The position numbers and the translations under genes were made by a program. Shown here one piece after another: positions 1 through 9,076 of a DNA stretch of 64,000 nt. This DNA comes from Thalassomonas sp. RHCl1. GTDB taxonomy: Bacteria; Pseudomonadota; Gammaproteobacteria; Enterobacterales; Alteromonadaceae. The stretch covers positions 372,001 to 436,000 of the forward strand of contig NZ_CANDNZ010000001.1 in the NCBI RefSeq assembly GCF_947387555.1. Reading direction: 5' to 3'. Below the pieces are notes generated by a model. It saw nothing but the letters and a program-made list of their open reading frames with translations, was not told the origin of the DNA and ran no database searches. The first letter of the stretch is position 1, and every line of letters starts with the position of its first letter.

Positions 1-1
1 T

Positions 2-697
2 CGCTATAAGCAATCCTTTCAAATCTCCGATTATGTTTTAGAAGCTACCGCCTTATTCGGACGGGAGAAAGATGAGGATTCAGAACTGATCAGCTATTTA
101 TTTCCTAAACAAATCGATCGGGAATTTAAAAACCTCTATGGCGCTGTGCTTAATTTTGATATGGATACGTTTGTGATAAGAAGCTCATATGTCGAGGGAA
201 ACCTTGAAGAAACCCGGCACCTGCAGGGCTGGTTAGCTACAGCGTTAGGGTTTGAGAATACTTATATCAGTGATTTAGGTAAGGTTGATGAAAATGGCGA
301 CCCTTTAGTGGCTGCCGATACCGAGTACGATATTTCGTTTTTTGATGTGTCCGTGCAGTGGCATCTTGATAATTTTCATTTTTTTGCCGAATACAATAAA
401 TTCAAGCCTTTTTATAAATCCTATTTTGGCAGTATCAGTTATTCTTTTGATGAGTTTGAACCTTACCTGCTATGGTCTAAGTTTGATCTGGAAGAGGCTT
501 GGGAATCTCACGACACCACCGCAATTGGCGTGCGTTATAACTTTATGCCCGGCATGGCGTTAAAATTTGATGTCAGCCGCTTTGATGATACCGGCTATAA
601 CCCTTTTACCCGCGAGCCTAACCCTGTCTATAAAGCGGATGATGATGGTGACGGGGATGTAACCATAGTGTCGATGGCGATAGACTTTGTTTTCTAG
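2..697 (+). CDS. Outer-membrane porin-like protein, C-terminal part (5' end outside window)
   Basis: The frame is open from the left edge of the window to a TAG stop, so only about 231 C-terminal residues are visible. The protein shows alternating aromatic and polar residues typical of beta strands and ends in ...AIDFVF, a terminal phenylalanine as recognised by the BAM complex in outer-membrane barrels. A porin or diffusion channel is therefore inferred, with unknown substrate. The next gene, a small PstS-like periplasmic protein, starts 10 bp after the stop and is probably co-transcribed, which suggests a shared role in anion or phosphate handling. The family cannot be named securely because the N-terminus is missing. 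Confidence 0.6.
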   Translation, partial: RYKQSFQISDYVLEATALFGREKDEDSELISYLFPKQIDREFKNLYGAVLNFDMDTFVIRSSYVEGNLEETRHLQGWLATALGFENTYISDLGKVDENGDPLVAADTEYDISFFDVSVQWHLDNFHFFAEYNKFKPFYKSYFGSISYSFDEFEPYLLWSKFDLEEAWESHDTTAIGVRYNFMPGMALKFDVSRFDDTGYNPFTREPNPVYKADDDGDGDVTIVSMAIDFVF

Positions 698-707
698 GGG
701 ATTGACG

Positions 708-1133
708 ATGAAAAGATCATTTTTTGCACCGGTTTTACTGGCTTTGGCCATGTTAACCAATAGTTGGAGTGTTATGGCTGAAGTTGCTGTTATCGCTCAT
801 CCTTCCAATGAAAACTCCCCGAATAAAGCTCAGCTTATTAAAATTTTTCTTAAAAAGAATAAAGCGTTTGGCGACGGCTCTCCGGCGAAACCGATTTACC
901 AGAAGAGCGGACAGGACATCAGTAAGGAATTTTACACTAAGGTGCTGCATAAGTCGGCGTCACAATTAAAATCCTACTGGACTAAGCTGATGTTTACCGG
1001 CAACGGTTCGGCGCCAAAAGAAGTCAAGGGAGCCGATGAAGTGATTGAACTGATCGCTAATAACCCGAGTTTTATCGGTTATATTGATGCAAGCAAGGTG
1101 ACCGGCGAGGTAAAAGTGATTGCCAAGTTTTAA
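708..1133 (+). CDS. Small periplasmic phosphate-binding-like (PstS-like) protein
   Basis: 141 residues beginning MKRSFFAPVLLALAML, a clear Sec signal peptide with cleavage probably after SVMA. The mature part (AEVAVIAHPSN..., then a KIFL segment and a late PSFIGYIDASKV segment) resembles the PBP-like domain of short PstS-type proteins common in marine gammaproteobacteria. They lack the full two-lobe length of PstS (about 320 residues). The ATG at 708 is chosen because an AGGGG ribosome-binding site precedes it and the signal peptide starts there. No pst ABC genes are visible, so it is a solitary binding or scaffold protein paired with the upstream porin-like gene. Confidence 0.6.
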   Translation: MKRSFFAPVLLALAMLTNSWSVMAEVAVIAHPSNENSPNKAQLIKIFLKKNKAFGDGSPAKPIYQKSGQDISKEFYTKVLHKSASQLKSYWTKLMFTGNGSAPKEVKGADEVIELIANNPSFIGYIDASKVTGEVKVIAKF

Positions 1134-1274
1134 GTGCTGAGCTTGTATCTGTTTTAGCAATTGCTGCTGGTTTTCTGGTGAGTTCTTTCCGGGGCCAGCG
1201 CAAGACCTGAAGTGACAGCTATGCATCCTCTCTTGCAATAAATACACAGGGGAGAGGATGACTTTGGCCATTGC

Positions 1275-1332
1275 CGGTTTATTTCAGGCTGTTTATTCCA
1301 GGCTTTTATTTAAGGCTTTTTATTTAAGGTAA
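1275..1332. repeat. Degenerate tandem repeat at the 3' end of serB
   Basis: About four imperfect copies of a 13-15 bp unit of the form TTTATTTMAGGCT lie head to tail in the gap between the convergent PstS-like gene and serB. The last copy runs into the final codons and stop of serB. The copies differ at one to three positions. No terminator-like hairpin is obvious. It may be slippage-derived filler. Confidence 0.5.
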
Positions 1333-2393
1333 TGTAATAAACAGTCCAGGCCGCTGTGGTTAATGCTGACATCGGCCTGTTCCAATACCAGGGGTTTAGC
1401 TTTAAAGGCCACCCCCAGGGCGGCACTGTTCATCATCATCAGATCATTGGCGCCATCTCCCATGGCCACGGTTTGCCTGTGGTCGAGCTCAAACTTATCA
1501 CTGAGTACTTTCAGGGTCTGGGCCTTAACTTTAGCATCGACGATGTCACCGGTGACTTTGCCGGTGAGCTTGCCGTTTATGATTTCCAGTTCATTGGCAA
1601 AGGCGCCGTCGAGTTCCAGCAGCTGACACAGGTGATCGGCAAAATAAGTAAAGCCGCCGGAGGCGATGGCGACCCGCCATTGATGCTGTTTCAGGACGCT
1701 CACCAGGGTTTTCAGCCCGGGCATTAAAGGGATATCCCGGGCTACTTCTGCCAGGATGGATTCCGGGGCGCCGCTTAGCCGGGCAACTCTTTGTACTAAG
1801 CTCTGGACAAAATCGAGCTTGCCCTGCATTGCCAGTTCGGTCACTTCCGCTACCTGCTGGCCGACACCGGCAAGGGCGGCGATTTCATCAATGCACTCGA
1901 TTTCTATGGTGGTGGAGTCCATATCCATCACCAGCAACCCCGGCTCACTTAAGCTGGGGGCATCTTTGATGAGGGCAGCTTCGATTTTATGTTTTAATGA
2001 AAACTGCGCCAATAACTGCCGGGATTTCCCGGGGTTCTGACAGCTGACCTGAAAGCGGTAGCTTGATTGTTGGTTACGGTTATTTATCCGGCTCAGACCG
2101 TCAATCTTGATGTCGCTGTCGGTGACTAGGCCATGAAGTTGTCCGATATTGGTTTGCCCTAAGACGACCAGCTCCAGAGCCCCTTGCGGGTCGACGTTTG
2201 TTTGGGGAATACTTTCCTTGTGTTGTTGCAAGGGGAAATCGGCGGCACAAAGGTCGGCTTCGAGTTTGAGATCTGTATGAGTGAGTTGAAAAAAACTGGG
2301 GTTCTTGTTTATGGTTGCCGACGGCGAAATGCACTGTTCCAGCGTCAGGTGGGTGATACTATCTAATGGTATTGAATATGTGGCAATTGACAC
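1320..2393 (-). CDS. serB: Phosphoserine phosphatase SerB
   Basis: Catalyses the last step of L-serine biosynthesis, hydrolysing phosphoserine; cytoplasmic HAD superfamily. The nucleophile motif MDMDSTTIE (Asp157 and Asp159 in this numbering) and the late MGDGANDLMMM motif that binds Mg2+ are both present, with the SGGF motif between them. The N-terminal ~150 residues form the ACT-like regulatory region of gammaproteobacterial SerB. The GTG at 2393 is chosen (357 residues) because CAGGGG lies just upstream and similarity begins there; a longer frame to 2489 adds unlikely sequence. The gene is divergent from smp, the same arrangement as in E. coli. Confidence 0.93.
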   Translation of the reverse strand: MSIATYSIPLDSITHLTLEQCISPSATINKNPSFFQLTHTDLKLEADLCAADFPLQQHKESIPQTNVDPQGALELVVLGQTNIGQLHGLVTDSDIKIDGLSRINNRNQQSSYRFQVSCQNPGKSRQLLAQFSLKHKIEAALIKDAPSLSEPGLLVMDMDSTTIEIECIDEIAALAGVGQQVAEVTELAMQGKLDFVQSLVQRVARLSGAPESILAEVARDIPLMPGLKTLVSVLKQHQWRVAIASGGFTYFADHLCQLLELDGAFANELEIINGKLTGKVTGDIVDAKVKAQTLKVLSDKFELDHRQTVAMGDGANDLMMMNSAALGVAFKAKPLVLEQADVSINHSGLDCLLHYLK

Positions 2394-2506
2394 TATAAGC
2401 CCCTGTTTAGCTAACAAAATAATACAAATATGTTCACGCCGGCATTTAAAATGAAGGGAGAACCCTCTATAGTGTAAGAAAACCTTCACTTCACTATAAA
2501 GTTTTT

Positions 2507-3139
2507 ATGAAGCAATCCGAACAGCCTTTATACCCTAAAATTTCATCGATTTATAATAAAATTCTGCAATTAGCTATCGCGATTGTGTTTATTATTGTTT
2601 TGATGAATTTATGGCTGGCGGTTAACAATCGCGGACAGGCAACCATCGAGCAGCATTTTGATCATTTGGGTGATGTTTATCTGGAACAGGTTGCTGTGGC
2701 GGTGCTGACGTTAATGGAAAAAAGTCAGCAGCAAGAAAATAACAGGAAAGGCTTGCAGCTTTATCTTGACCAGCTGGGACAGACGCCTATGGTGAAGGAT
2801 GTTTCCTTGTATGATCCCCAGGGACGCTTGCTGGCGCAATCAAGCGCGGCAGAAACTGTGAAGGGGCTGTTTGGTTTATCTCCGGCAACTGAGGACCGCA
2901 GCCGGCTTTACGTGCCATTTGTGCAGGAGCTGCGTAATGACAAGTTACGGGGTTATCTGCGCCTCTCTATTGAAAAATCCGTTTTTACTTCCGATCTTAA
3001 TGCCACTAACTATGACGGTCAGCGCTTGCTCGGGATCATGTTGCTTATGGCGGGGCTTACGGGGTTCTTATTGACCCGGGGATTTAGCCGTTTTAGCCGC
3101 CAGGGCTACCGGCTGGCAAAGCCCAATAATCGTCGTTAA
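2507..3139 (+). CDS. smp: SMP/YtjB family membrane protein
   Basis: 210 residues, matching the length of E. coli Smp (YtjB/AhpA family). A hydrophobic segment at about residues 20-42 and a second at about 172-191 flank a ~130-residue extracytoplasmic domain containing a VSLYDPQGRLLA stretch, so this is a two-TM inner-membrane protein with an exported, PAS-like middle. The biochemical role in the family is not settled. The divergent position next to serB is conserved in enterobacteria and supports the call. There is no good ribosome-binding site before the ATG: an AT-rich stretch that could itself be a -10 element sits directly upstream, so weak or leaderless initiation is possible. Confidence 0.8.
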   Translation: MKQSEQPLYPKISSIYNKILQLAIAIVFIIVLMNLWLAVNNRGQATIEQHFDHLGDVYLEQVAVAVLTLMEKSQQQENNRKGLQLYLDQLGQTPMVKDVSLYDPQGRLLAQSSAAETVKGLFGLSPATEDRSRLYVPFVQELRNDKLRGYLRLSIEKSVFTSDLNATNYDGQRLLGIMLLMAGLTGFLLTRGFSRFSRQGYRLAKPNNRR

Positions 3140-3166
3140 TTTCAGCGTATTTTGTTGAGCGGCCAT

Positions 3167-3967
3167 TTATGGCAGCTGAAACAATGCATTGATATTGCTT
3201 TCTATCTCCTTTGCGATAACCTCTGCCGGCTCCTGGCGTATTTGTGTTAAACAGTTGAAGACATTCACCAGTTTAAGGGGGCTGTTACTTTGCCCCTGAA
3301 ATCCCGCTAACGGCATTGAAGGAGCGTCGGTTTCCAGCACCATTGCCGATAAAGGCAGGCGTTTAACCGTGTTGATGGTTTTTACGGCCCTGTCATAGCT
3401 GATAGTGCCGCCAATCCCTAATTTAAAGCCGAGATCTATATAGGTTTTTGCTTCCTGGTAGCTGCCGGAAAAGGCATGGATAATACCGCCATAAGGAGAT
3501 TTGTTTTGTTTTAGTAAGGGAATGATCTCGTGGTGTGAGCGCCTGTGGTGTACGATCACAGGTAAATGGCAGTCTTTGGCCAGTTGCAGCTGGTACTCGA
3601 AGAAGCTTCTTTGCTGAGCCAGATTATCTTCTTTTTCGGCGATAACTTTGTCTATGCCGGTTTCCCCTATGGCGACGATATCCTTGCTATGCTGCTGGCT
3701 TAAGGTAGTGAGTTGTTCAAGGTGCTGTTGTGTTAACCCGGATAAAAACCAGGGGTGGATACCCAGGCAGGCTAATAACCGGGGAGCCTGGTTTTCCCCG
3801 CTGCAGTGTTGTCTGCATAATCTGATGACTTTAGACCAGTTATCCGGCGCCGTTGACGGTACTATGATGCGATGGATACCTGACGTTACGCAGTTAAACA
3901 GTAATTCTGGCAAATGTCCGGAAAACTCATCAAAGTCCAGATGGCAATGGCTGTCGGTAAATATCAT
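3167..3967 (-). CDS. TatD-family metal-dependent hydrolase (YjjV type)
   Basis: 266 residues starting MIFTDSHCHLDFDEF, the HxH metal-binding signature of the TatD amidohydrolase superfamily. Further ligands are the GETGID motif, the VHHRRSH segment, the IHAFSG motif and the LETDAPS motif near residue 215. These proteins are Mg2+-dependent 3'-5' exonucleases or related phosphoesterases of the cytoplasm. Length and the missing insertion fit YjjV rather than TatD itself. It converges on smp with a 27 bp gap, and yjjV also lies in the serB neighbourhood of E. coli. Confidence 0.85.
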   Translation of the reverse strand: MIFTDSHCHLDFDEFSGHLPELLFNCVTSGIHRIIVPSTAPDNWSKVIRLCRQHCSGENQAPRLLACLGIHPWFLSGLTQQHLEQLTTLSQQHSKDIVAIGETGIDKVIAEKEDNLAQQRSFFEYQLQLAKDCHLPVIVHHRRSHHEIIPLLKQNKSPYGGIIHAFSGSYQEAKTYIDLGFKLGIGGTISYDRAVKTINTVKRLPLSAMVLETDAPSMPLAGFQGQSNSPLKLVNVFNCLTQIRQEPAEVIAKEIESNINALFQLP

Positions 3968-4060
3968 GCTGTTAAGGTTTTGTTCGGCTTAGCTTCTTAT
4001 GCCAGTGTATTCATTTTTATGCCTTGCTGCGAGCGAAAGTGAAGTTTAGAGGCGGGGCAA

Positions 4061-4816
4061 TTACCGCGGGGAGTGAAAGTACTTGTTATGCAGCAAGGAG
4101 TATTTTTCATTACTGATGACTTTGAACAAGGCTTGCTGGAATTCTTGTACTAGTTTGTCATCGACGGCCTTATTAAAAGCAAAGCAAGCGGTGGTAGTTT
4201 TTAGCGGGTAAACGATTTGGTAATTCTCGGGGTCATAGCCGTATTGTTTGAGCATATTAGGCAGGGCATAACTGTCATAGGTAAATAGCTGGATTCTGTT
4301 TTTTTCCAGCAACACCAGGTTGGACTGTATCGAGACATTGCTGCTGATATTATCGCCCAGCGCCAATTCATGTCTTAAGATGTGCTCACCGGCGTCAAAA
4401 CGCACGGTACCTATGTGATAGTTTTTCAATTCACTGAGATCTTTGATCGTGATATTGCTTGATTTCAGGGCCACCAGTACCACTTGTACCGTGCTGATCG
4501 GGCAGGCCCATTTAAACATCTGCTCTCTTTTTTCCGTTTTGCTGACTGCAAACAAGACATGATGGCTGTTTTGCTGCAGCTCCTTAAATGCCCGGGCCCA
4601 GGGCATTACATCCACTTTTTGCGGGGCAACGCCCAGTTCCAGCCAGACTTGATTTAATACCTCGATAGAGATGCCGGTGAGCTTACCTTGTTCCAGGTAA
4701 TTAAACGGCGGGTAATCTTCCGTGGTGTAGTAGAGGTTTTCGAACGGACCCGTAAAGGACACAGGTGTGAAAAGCAGGCAGGCGAGTAAAAGTATTCGGG
4801 TAATATCATTAACCAT
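4061..4816 (-). CDS. Orphan periplasmic solute-binding protein (SBP_bac_3-like)
   Basis: 251 residues with an N-terminal signal peptide (hydrophobic ILLLACLLFTPVSF), then the family 3 binding-protein opening YYTTEDYPPFNYLEQGKLTG. The typical DVMPWARAFKELQ region and a late CFAFNKAVDD stretch follow. It should be a two-lobe periplasmic protein of the amino-acid/polar-ligand type. No ABC permease or ATPase gene is nearby, and such solitary proteins in Alteromonadales may act with distant transporters or as sensor partners. The ATG at 4816 lacks a strong ribosome-binding site, so the start is only probable. Confidence 0.75.
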   Translation of the reverse strand: MVNDITRILLLACLLFTPVSFTGPFENLYYTTEDYPPFNYLEQGKLTGISIEVLNQVWLELGVAPQKVDVMPWARAFKELQQNSHHVLFAVSKTEKREQMFKWACPISTVQVVLVALKSSNITIKDLSELKNYHIGTVRFDAGEHILRHELALGDNISSNVSIQSNLVLLEKNRIQLFTYDSYALPNMLKQYGYDPENYQIVYPLKTTTACFAFNKAVDDKLVQEFQQALFKVISNEKYSLLHNKYFHSPR

Positions 4817-4873
4817 ACTGGGGCATCAGCCATCTTGAGGCATTTATCACAGGTTGCTGACATCAGTATAATG

Positions 4874-4900
4874 AAAAAAGCCGGCTTTGGCGCCGGCTTT
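4874..4900 (-). terminator. Rho-independent terminator downstream of argS
   Basis: A perfect 9 bp stem (AAAGCCGGC / GCCGGCTTT) with a 6-nt loop is followed on the minus strand by a run of six T. It lies between the end of argS and the start of the downstream binding-protein gene, so it should end argS transcription. Confidence 0.85.
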
Positions 4901-4985
4901 ATATACAAGAAGTATGTATGACGTGATCGCAAGGATGCGAAAGAGCGTCGATGTCAGGTGCAACGGCTGCTACACCTTACTAAAA

Positions 4986-6725
4986 TTACATCCGTTCCAT
5001 CACTTCTATGCCTAAGATGTCCAGACCTTGTTTTAAGGTGGCGGCGATTTGCTTACATAACAGTAAACGGGACACTTTCACCTGGCTGTCGATACCTTCT
5101 TTTAAGATCGGGCAGGCTTCATAAAAGCTCATATAGAGACTTGCCAGCTCATAAAGGTAATTACACAGCAGGTTAGGGGTACCTTCACTGATCACGGCAT
5201 CGAGGACATCTTCAAGCTGTAATAACTTCAAGGCCAGGGCTTTTTCCTGGGGCTCGGCTATGGTGATGTTACCGCTCAGGTCATTGCTGTCGATACCGGC
5301 TTTAGTGAAAATACTCTGGATACGGGCATAACCATATTGCAGGTAAGGGGCGGTCGCGCCTTCAAAGCTGAGCATGGTTTTCCAGTTAAAGATGTAATCA
5401 CTGGTGCGGTTTTTCGATAAGTCGGCAAACTTGACCGCACCGATCCCTACTTTCTGGGCGATTTCTTTGAGCTGCTCGTCGCTGTAATCCGGGTTTTTCT
5501 CCCGGATCAACTCGCCGGCGCGGCTGACGGCTTCATCAAGTAATTCCGCCAGTTTAATGGTGCCGCCGGTGCGGGTTTTAAACGGTTTGCCGTCATCTCC
5601 CATCATCATGCCAAACGGGCAATGGTGATATTCAACATGCTCGGGTAAGAAACCGGCTTTACGGGCGACGATCTCCACCTGTTTAAAGTGCAAGGCCTGG
5701 CGGGCATCGGTGAAAATCATAATGCGATCGGCATTAAGTTCGCCGCTGCGGTAGCGACAGGCGGATAAATCCGTGGTGGCATATAAATAGCCGCCACCTG
5801 ATTTTTGCACGATAAAGACCGAAGGTTCACCGTCTTTATTGGCCATTTCGTCAATAAAGACCACCTTGGCGCCCTGATCTTCCACGGCGATTTCTTTGGC
5901 GGTCAGTTCATTAATGACATTGGCCAGATCGTGGTTGTAGCTGCTTTCTCCCATGATATCGGCACGGGTTAAGGTAACATTTAACAGCTGATAAATTTCT
6001 TCGCTGTGGGTGATGGAAATATCGATAAATTGCTGCCATAAGGCGGCACATTCGCTATCGCCGCTTTGCAGTTTCACCACATATTCGCGGGCGCGATCGG
6101 CAAACCCCTCTTCTTCGTCGAAACGTACCTTGGCTTCGCGGTAGAAGTTTTCCAGATCCGATAAGGCGGTTTCGGCCACTTCATTGGCGGCCAGCTTGTC
6201 ATTTAGATGGGCCAGCAACATACCAAACTGTGTGCCCCAGTCACCCATATGGTTTTGACGGATGACCTTGTCGCCGCGAAACTCCAGTGCGCGTACTACG
6301 GCATCACCGATAATGGTGGAGCGTAAATGGCCGACATGCATTTCTTTGGCCAGGTTAGGGGCGGAATAATCGACGACTACGGTTTGCGGTTTTTCCCGCT
6401 CCCTGACGCCGAGTTTTTCGTCTGCGCCTGTTTGTGCCAGCTGCTCGGCAAGCCAGCTATCGGCCAGTTTAATATTGATAAAGCCAGGGCCGGCTAATTC
6501 GATATTGTCGACAATACCGGATAAATCCAGTTGCTCGACAACTTTAGTGGCCAGCTCCCTGGGGTTGGTTTTCAGTTTTTTCGCCGCGCCCATGACGCCG
6601 TTAGCCTGGTAGTCACCGAACTCAGGGCGGTTGGACAGGCTGATCGCTGGATTAGTATCTTGGGGTAAGCCGGCGGCAATCATGGCCGCTTTTACTTTTT
6701 CACTTAATAATTGACGAATATTCAT
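4986..6725 (-). CDS. argS: Arginyl-tRNA synthetase
   Basis: 579 residues, the normal length for class I ArgRS; charges tRNA-Arg in the cytoplasm. The N-terminal Add-1 domain (about 1-110) is followed by the HIGH-type motif HVGH within KEMHVGHLRST. The HCPFGMMMGDDGKPFKTR region takes the place of KMSKS, as in many ArgRS that lack a canonical KMSKS. The C-terminal DALR anticodon-binding domain ends the protein (SRLLLCKQIAATLKQGLDIL). A terminator lies just downstream. Nothing unusual is visible. Confidence 0.97.
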   Translation of the reverse strand: MNIRQLLSEKVKAAMIAAGLPQDTNPAISLSNRPEFGDYQANGVMGAAKKLKTNPRELATKVVEQLDLSGIVDNIELAGPGFINIKLADSWLAEQLAQTGADEKLGVREREKPQTVVVDYSAPNLAKEMHVGHLRSTIIGDAVVRALEFRGDKVIRQNHMGDWGTQFGMLLAHLNDKLAANEVAETALSDLENFYREAKVRFDEEEGFADRAREYVVKLQSGDSECAALWQQFIDISITHSEEIYQLLNVTLTRADIMGESSYNHDLANVINELTAKEIAVEDQGAKVVFIDEMANKDGEPSVFIVQKSGGGYLYATTDLSACRYRSGELNADRIMIFTDARQALHFKQVEIVARKAGFLPEHVEYHHCPFGMMMGDDGKPFKTRTGGTIKLAELLDEAVSRAGELIREKNPDYSDEQLKEIAQKVGIGAVKFADLSKNRTSDYIFNWKTMLSFEGATAPYLQYGYARIQSIFTKAGIDSNDLSGNITIAEPQEKALALKLLQLEDVLDAVISEGTPNLLCNYLYELASLYMSFYEACPILKEGIDSQVKVSRLLLCKQIAATLKQGLDILGIEVMERM

Positions 6726-6811
6726 CTTGTTTGTCTCTTACGGGTTGCCGGGGCCGTTGTTCAAGTAAACGGCCCAAGTAACAAATGTTATTGCTGTACT
6801 AATCCAATCGA

Positions 6812-8392
6812 TTAATGTTCACGGGTTTTGTGGAACTCTACGTCCGGGTGGCGCTCCTGTGCCAGGCTTAAGTTCACCATGGTCGGGGCGATATAGGTCA
6901 GGTTGTCGCCGCCGTCCAGGGCCAGGTTATCATAGGCCTTTTTCTGGAACTGTTCTAAGGTTTTGCCATCTTCACAGCTTACCCAGCGGGCGGTGGCTAC
7001 GCTGATGGGTTCATAGAGGGCATCAACATTGTATTCGGTTTTCAATCGGTGCACGACCACTTCAAACTGCAATACCCCAACCGCGCCGACTATCATGTCG
7101 TTAGAGTTTAACGGGCGGAATACCTGTACCGCACCTTCTTCCGATAATTGGATCAGGCCTTTTTGCAGTTGCTTGGCTTTTAACGGATCTCGTAAACGGA
7201 TGCGGCGGAACATTTCCGGAGCAAAGTTTGGAATACCGCTGAACTTCATCATTTCCCCGGCGGTAAAGGTATCCCCGATCTGGATACTGCCGTGGTTATG
7301 CAGGCCGATAATGTCGCCGGCATAGGCCTGTTCGACGTTAGATCTGTCACCGGCCATAAAGGTGACGGCATCGGCAATTTTGACATCTTTACCGATACGT
7401 ACCTGTTTCATCTTCATGCCCTTCTCGTATTTGCCGGAGCAGATACGCATAAAGGCGATGCGGTCCCTGTGTTTGGGATCCATATTGGCCTGGATTTTAA
7501 AGACAAAACCGGAGAACTTTTCTTCTTCGGCGTTAACAACCCGGGTATCTGTGGTTCTGGGCAGAGGCTTGGGCGCCCACTTGGTCAGGCCGTCGAGCAT
7601 ATGGTCAACGCCAAAGTTGCCTAAGGCGGTGCCGAAAAATACCGGGGTCAGTTCGCCTTTAAGGAACTCGTCCAGATCAAACTCATGGGAAGCCCCCAGG
7701 ACCAGTTCCAGTTCTTCACGCAGGTCGTCGGCGTAATGGCCGATGGCTTGATCAAGTTCCGGATTATCCAGGCCTTTAATCACCCGCTTTTCCTGTATGG
7801 TATGGCCCTGACCCGACTGATAAAGTATGGTTTCGTCGTCTAACAGGTTGTATACCCCTTTAAACTCTTTACCCATGCCGATGGGCCAGGTGACCGGCGA
7901 GCATTTTATTTTTAAAATGTCTTCGACTTCGTCCATCACTTCAATCGGGTCACGGACATCGCGGTCCATTTTATTCATAAAGGTAATGATAGGGGTATCC
8001 CGCAAACGGGTGACTTCCATCAGTTTAATGGTCCTGTCTTCGACACCTTTGGCGGTGTCTATGACCATTAAACAGGAGTCGACCGCGGTCAGGGTCCGGT
8101 AGGTATCTTCGGAGAAGTCTTCGTGACCCGGGGTGTCAAGCAGGTTTACCAGGCAATCGTTATAAGGGAACTGCATCACCGAGGTGGTAATCGAGATCCC
8201 CCGGTCTTTTTCCATTTCCATCCAGTCGGACTTGGCGTGTTGCCCCGACTTTTTACCTTTTACCGTACCGGCCTTTTGTAAAGCCTGGCCGAACAGCAAG
8301 ACTTTTTCGGTGATGGTGGTTTTACCCGCATCGGGATGCGAGATGATAGCGAAAGTGCGACGTAGGTCGACTTCTTGCTGTTGTACAGACAT
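6812..8392 (-). CDS. prfC: Peptide chain release factor 3
   Basis: GTPase that recycles RF1 and RF2 from the ribosome. 526 residues, close to E. coli RF3 (529). G1 is [14 protein letters not shown]3 is [14 protein letters not shown] and G4 is FMNKMDRD; the domain II/III sequence follows, with the [21 protein letters not shown] region near the C-terminus. The ATG at 8392 ([12 protein letters not shown]) is chosen because homology starts there; the frame continues upstream to 8554 with unlike sequence. In E. coli prfC lies in the same neighbourhood as holD-rimI, which are immediately upstream here. Confidence 0.96.
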   Translation of the reverse strand: MSVQQQEVDLRRTFAIISHPDAGKTTITEKVLLFGQALQKAGTVKGKKSGQHAKSDWMEMEKDRGISITTSVMQFPYNDCLVNLLDTPGHEDFSEDTYRTLTAVDSCLMVIDTAKGVEDRTIKLMEVTRLRDTPIITFMNKMDRDVRDPIEVMDEVEDILKIKCSPVTWPIGMGKEFKGVYNLLDDETILYQSGQGHTIQEKRVIKGLDNPELDQAIGHYADDLREELELVLGASHEFDLDEFLKGELTPVFFGTALGNFGVDHMLDGLTKWAPKPLPRTTDTRVVNAEEEKFSGFVFKIQANMDPKHRDRIAFMRICSGKYEKGMKMKQVRIGKDVKIADAVTFMAGDRSNVEQAYAGDIIGLHNHGSIQIGDTFTAGEMMKFSGIPNFAPEMFRRIRLRDPLKAKQLQKGLIQLSEEGAVQVFRPLNSNDMIVGAVGVLQFEVVVHRLKTEYNVDALYEPISVATARWVSCEDGKTLEQFQKKAYDNLALDGGDNLTYIAPTMVNLSLAQERHPDVEFHKTREH

Positions 8393-8599
8393 GCGAGTTA
8401 CCTGATAAAATAAAGACGAGAATAAATTTTTAAGCGCAGTAGTATAGCGAAAAGACGGCGGCGGAGCAGCAATTAATCGCCAACTTTCGCCGAAAATTTT
8501 GTTGGCAGGATAGTGGGTGGCTGCGTAGCGGATGCCCGGGCGGGCTTTTGCCAAAAAAGCGATATCCCTTATCCGGAAAAATAAAGCTATTCGGCCGGA

Positions 8600-9076
8600 T
8601 TATAACGATCGGGCCATGACTATGGCATCTTCATAACCTATAGTGCTGGGGTAATAACCGGTGCGGCGGCCAATTTCATTAAAGCCGTTATTGATATACA
8701 TCATTTGTGCGCTGATATTGCGGGCCCGCACTTCCAGCAGGGCTTTTTCCGCTCCCAGGTTTTTAGCCTGTTCGATATAATGTTGCAGCAGCTGTTTGCC
8801 AAAGCCTTGTCCCTGTTGGTCCGGATGTATACAAATATCCATCAGGGTGCTTTCCCCGGCGATATAATCACCGATATAAAAGCCGAGGATTTCCGCGGTT
8901 TGCTTGCTGTTTTCCCGGATAAGACTTTTTTCTTGAATAAGATAATGACCGAAATAACGTCCGCCGATGCAGGAGCTAAAGACCTGCCGGTTCCAGGGGT
9001 GGCTGTGGCAGGCATTTTCAATCGGCATTAAGCGATCGACATCATCCGGGGTTACCGGGAAAAAACTTAAGGTCAT
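8600..9076 (-). CDS. rimI: Ribosomal protein S18 alanine N-acetyltransferase RimI
   Basis: GNAT acetyltransferase of 158 residues that acetylates the N-terminal alanine of ribosomal protein S18. The acetyl-CoA binding signature is HPDQQGQGFGKQLL (Q/RxxGxG/A), preceded by the MDICIHP beta strand and followed by LEVRARNISAQMMYINNGF, typical of RimI. The start at 9076 overlaps the holD stop in an ATGA arrangement, so the two genes are translationally coupled, as in the E. coli holD-rimI operon. Confidence 0.9.
   Translation of the reverse strand: MTLSFFPVTPDDVDRLMPIENACHSHPWNRQVFSSCIGGRYFGHYLIQEKSLIRENSKQTAEILGFYIGDYIAGESTLMDICIHPDQQGQGFGKQLLQHYIEQAKNLGAEKALLEVRARNISAQMMYINNGFNEIGRRTGYYPSTIGYEDAIVMARSL

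Noticed and set aside
2394-2489. N-terminal extension of SerB to a GTG at 2489
   Set aside because: The GTG at 2393 has a clear AGGGG ribosome-binding site and starts the conserved sequence; the extension is Cys/His/Phe-rich and would overlap the smp promoter area.
8393-8554. Longer start for prfC
   Set aside because: The extra 54 residues have no similarity to RF3; the ATG at 8392 gives the family length.
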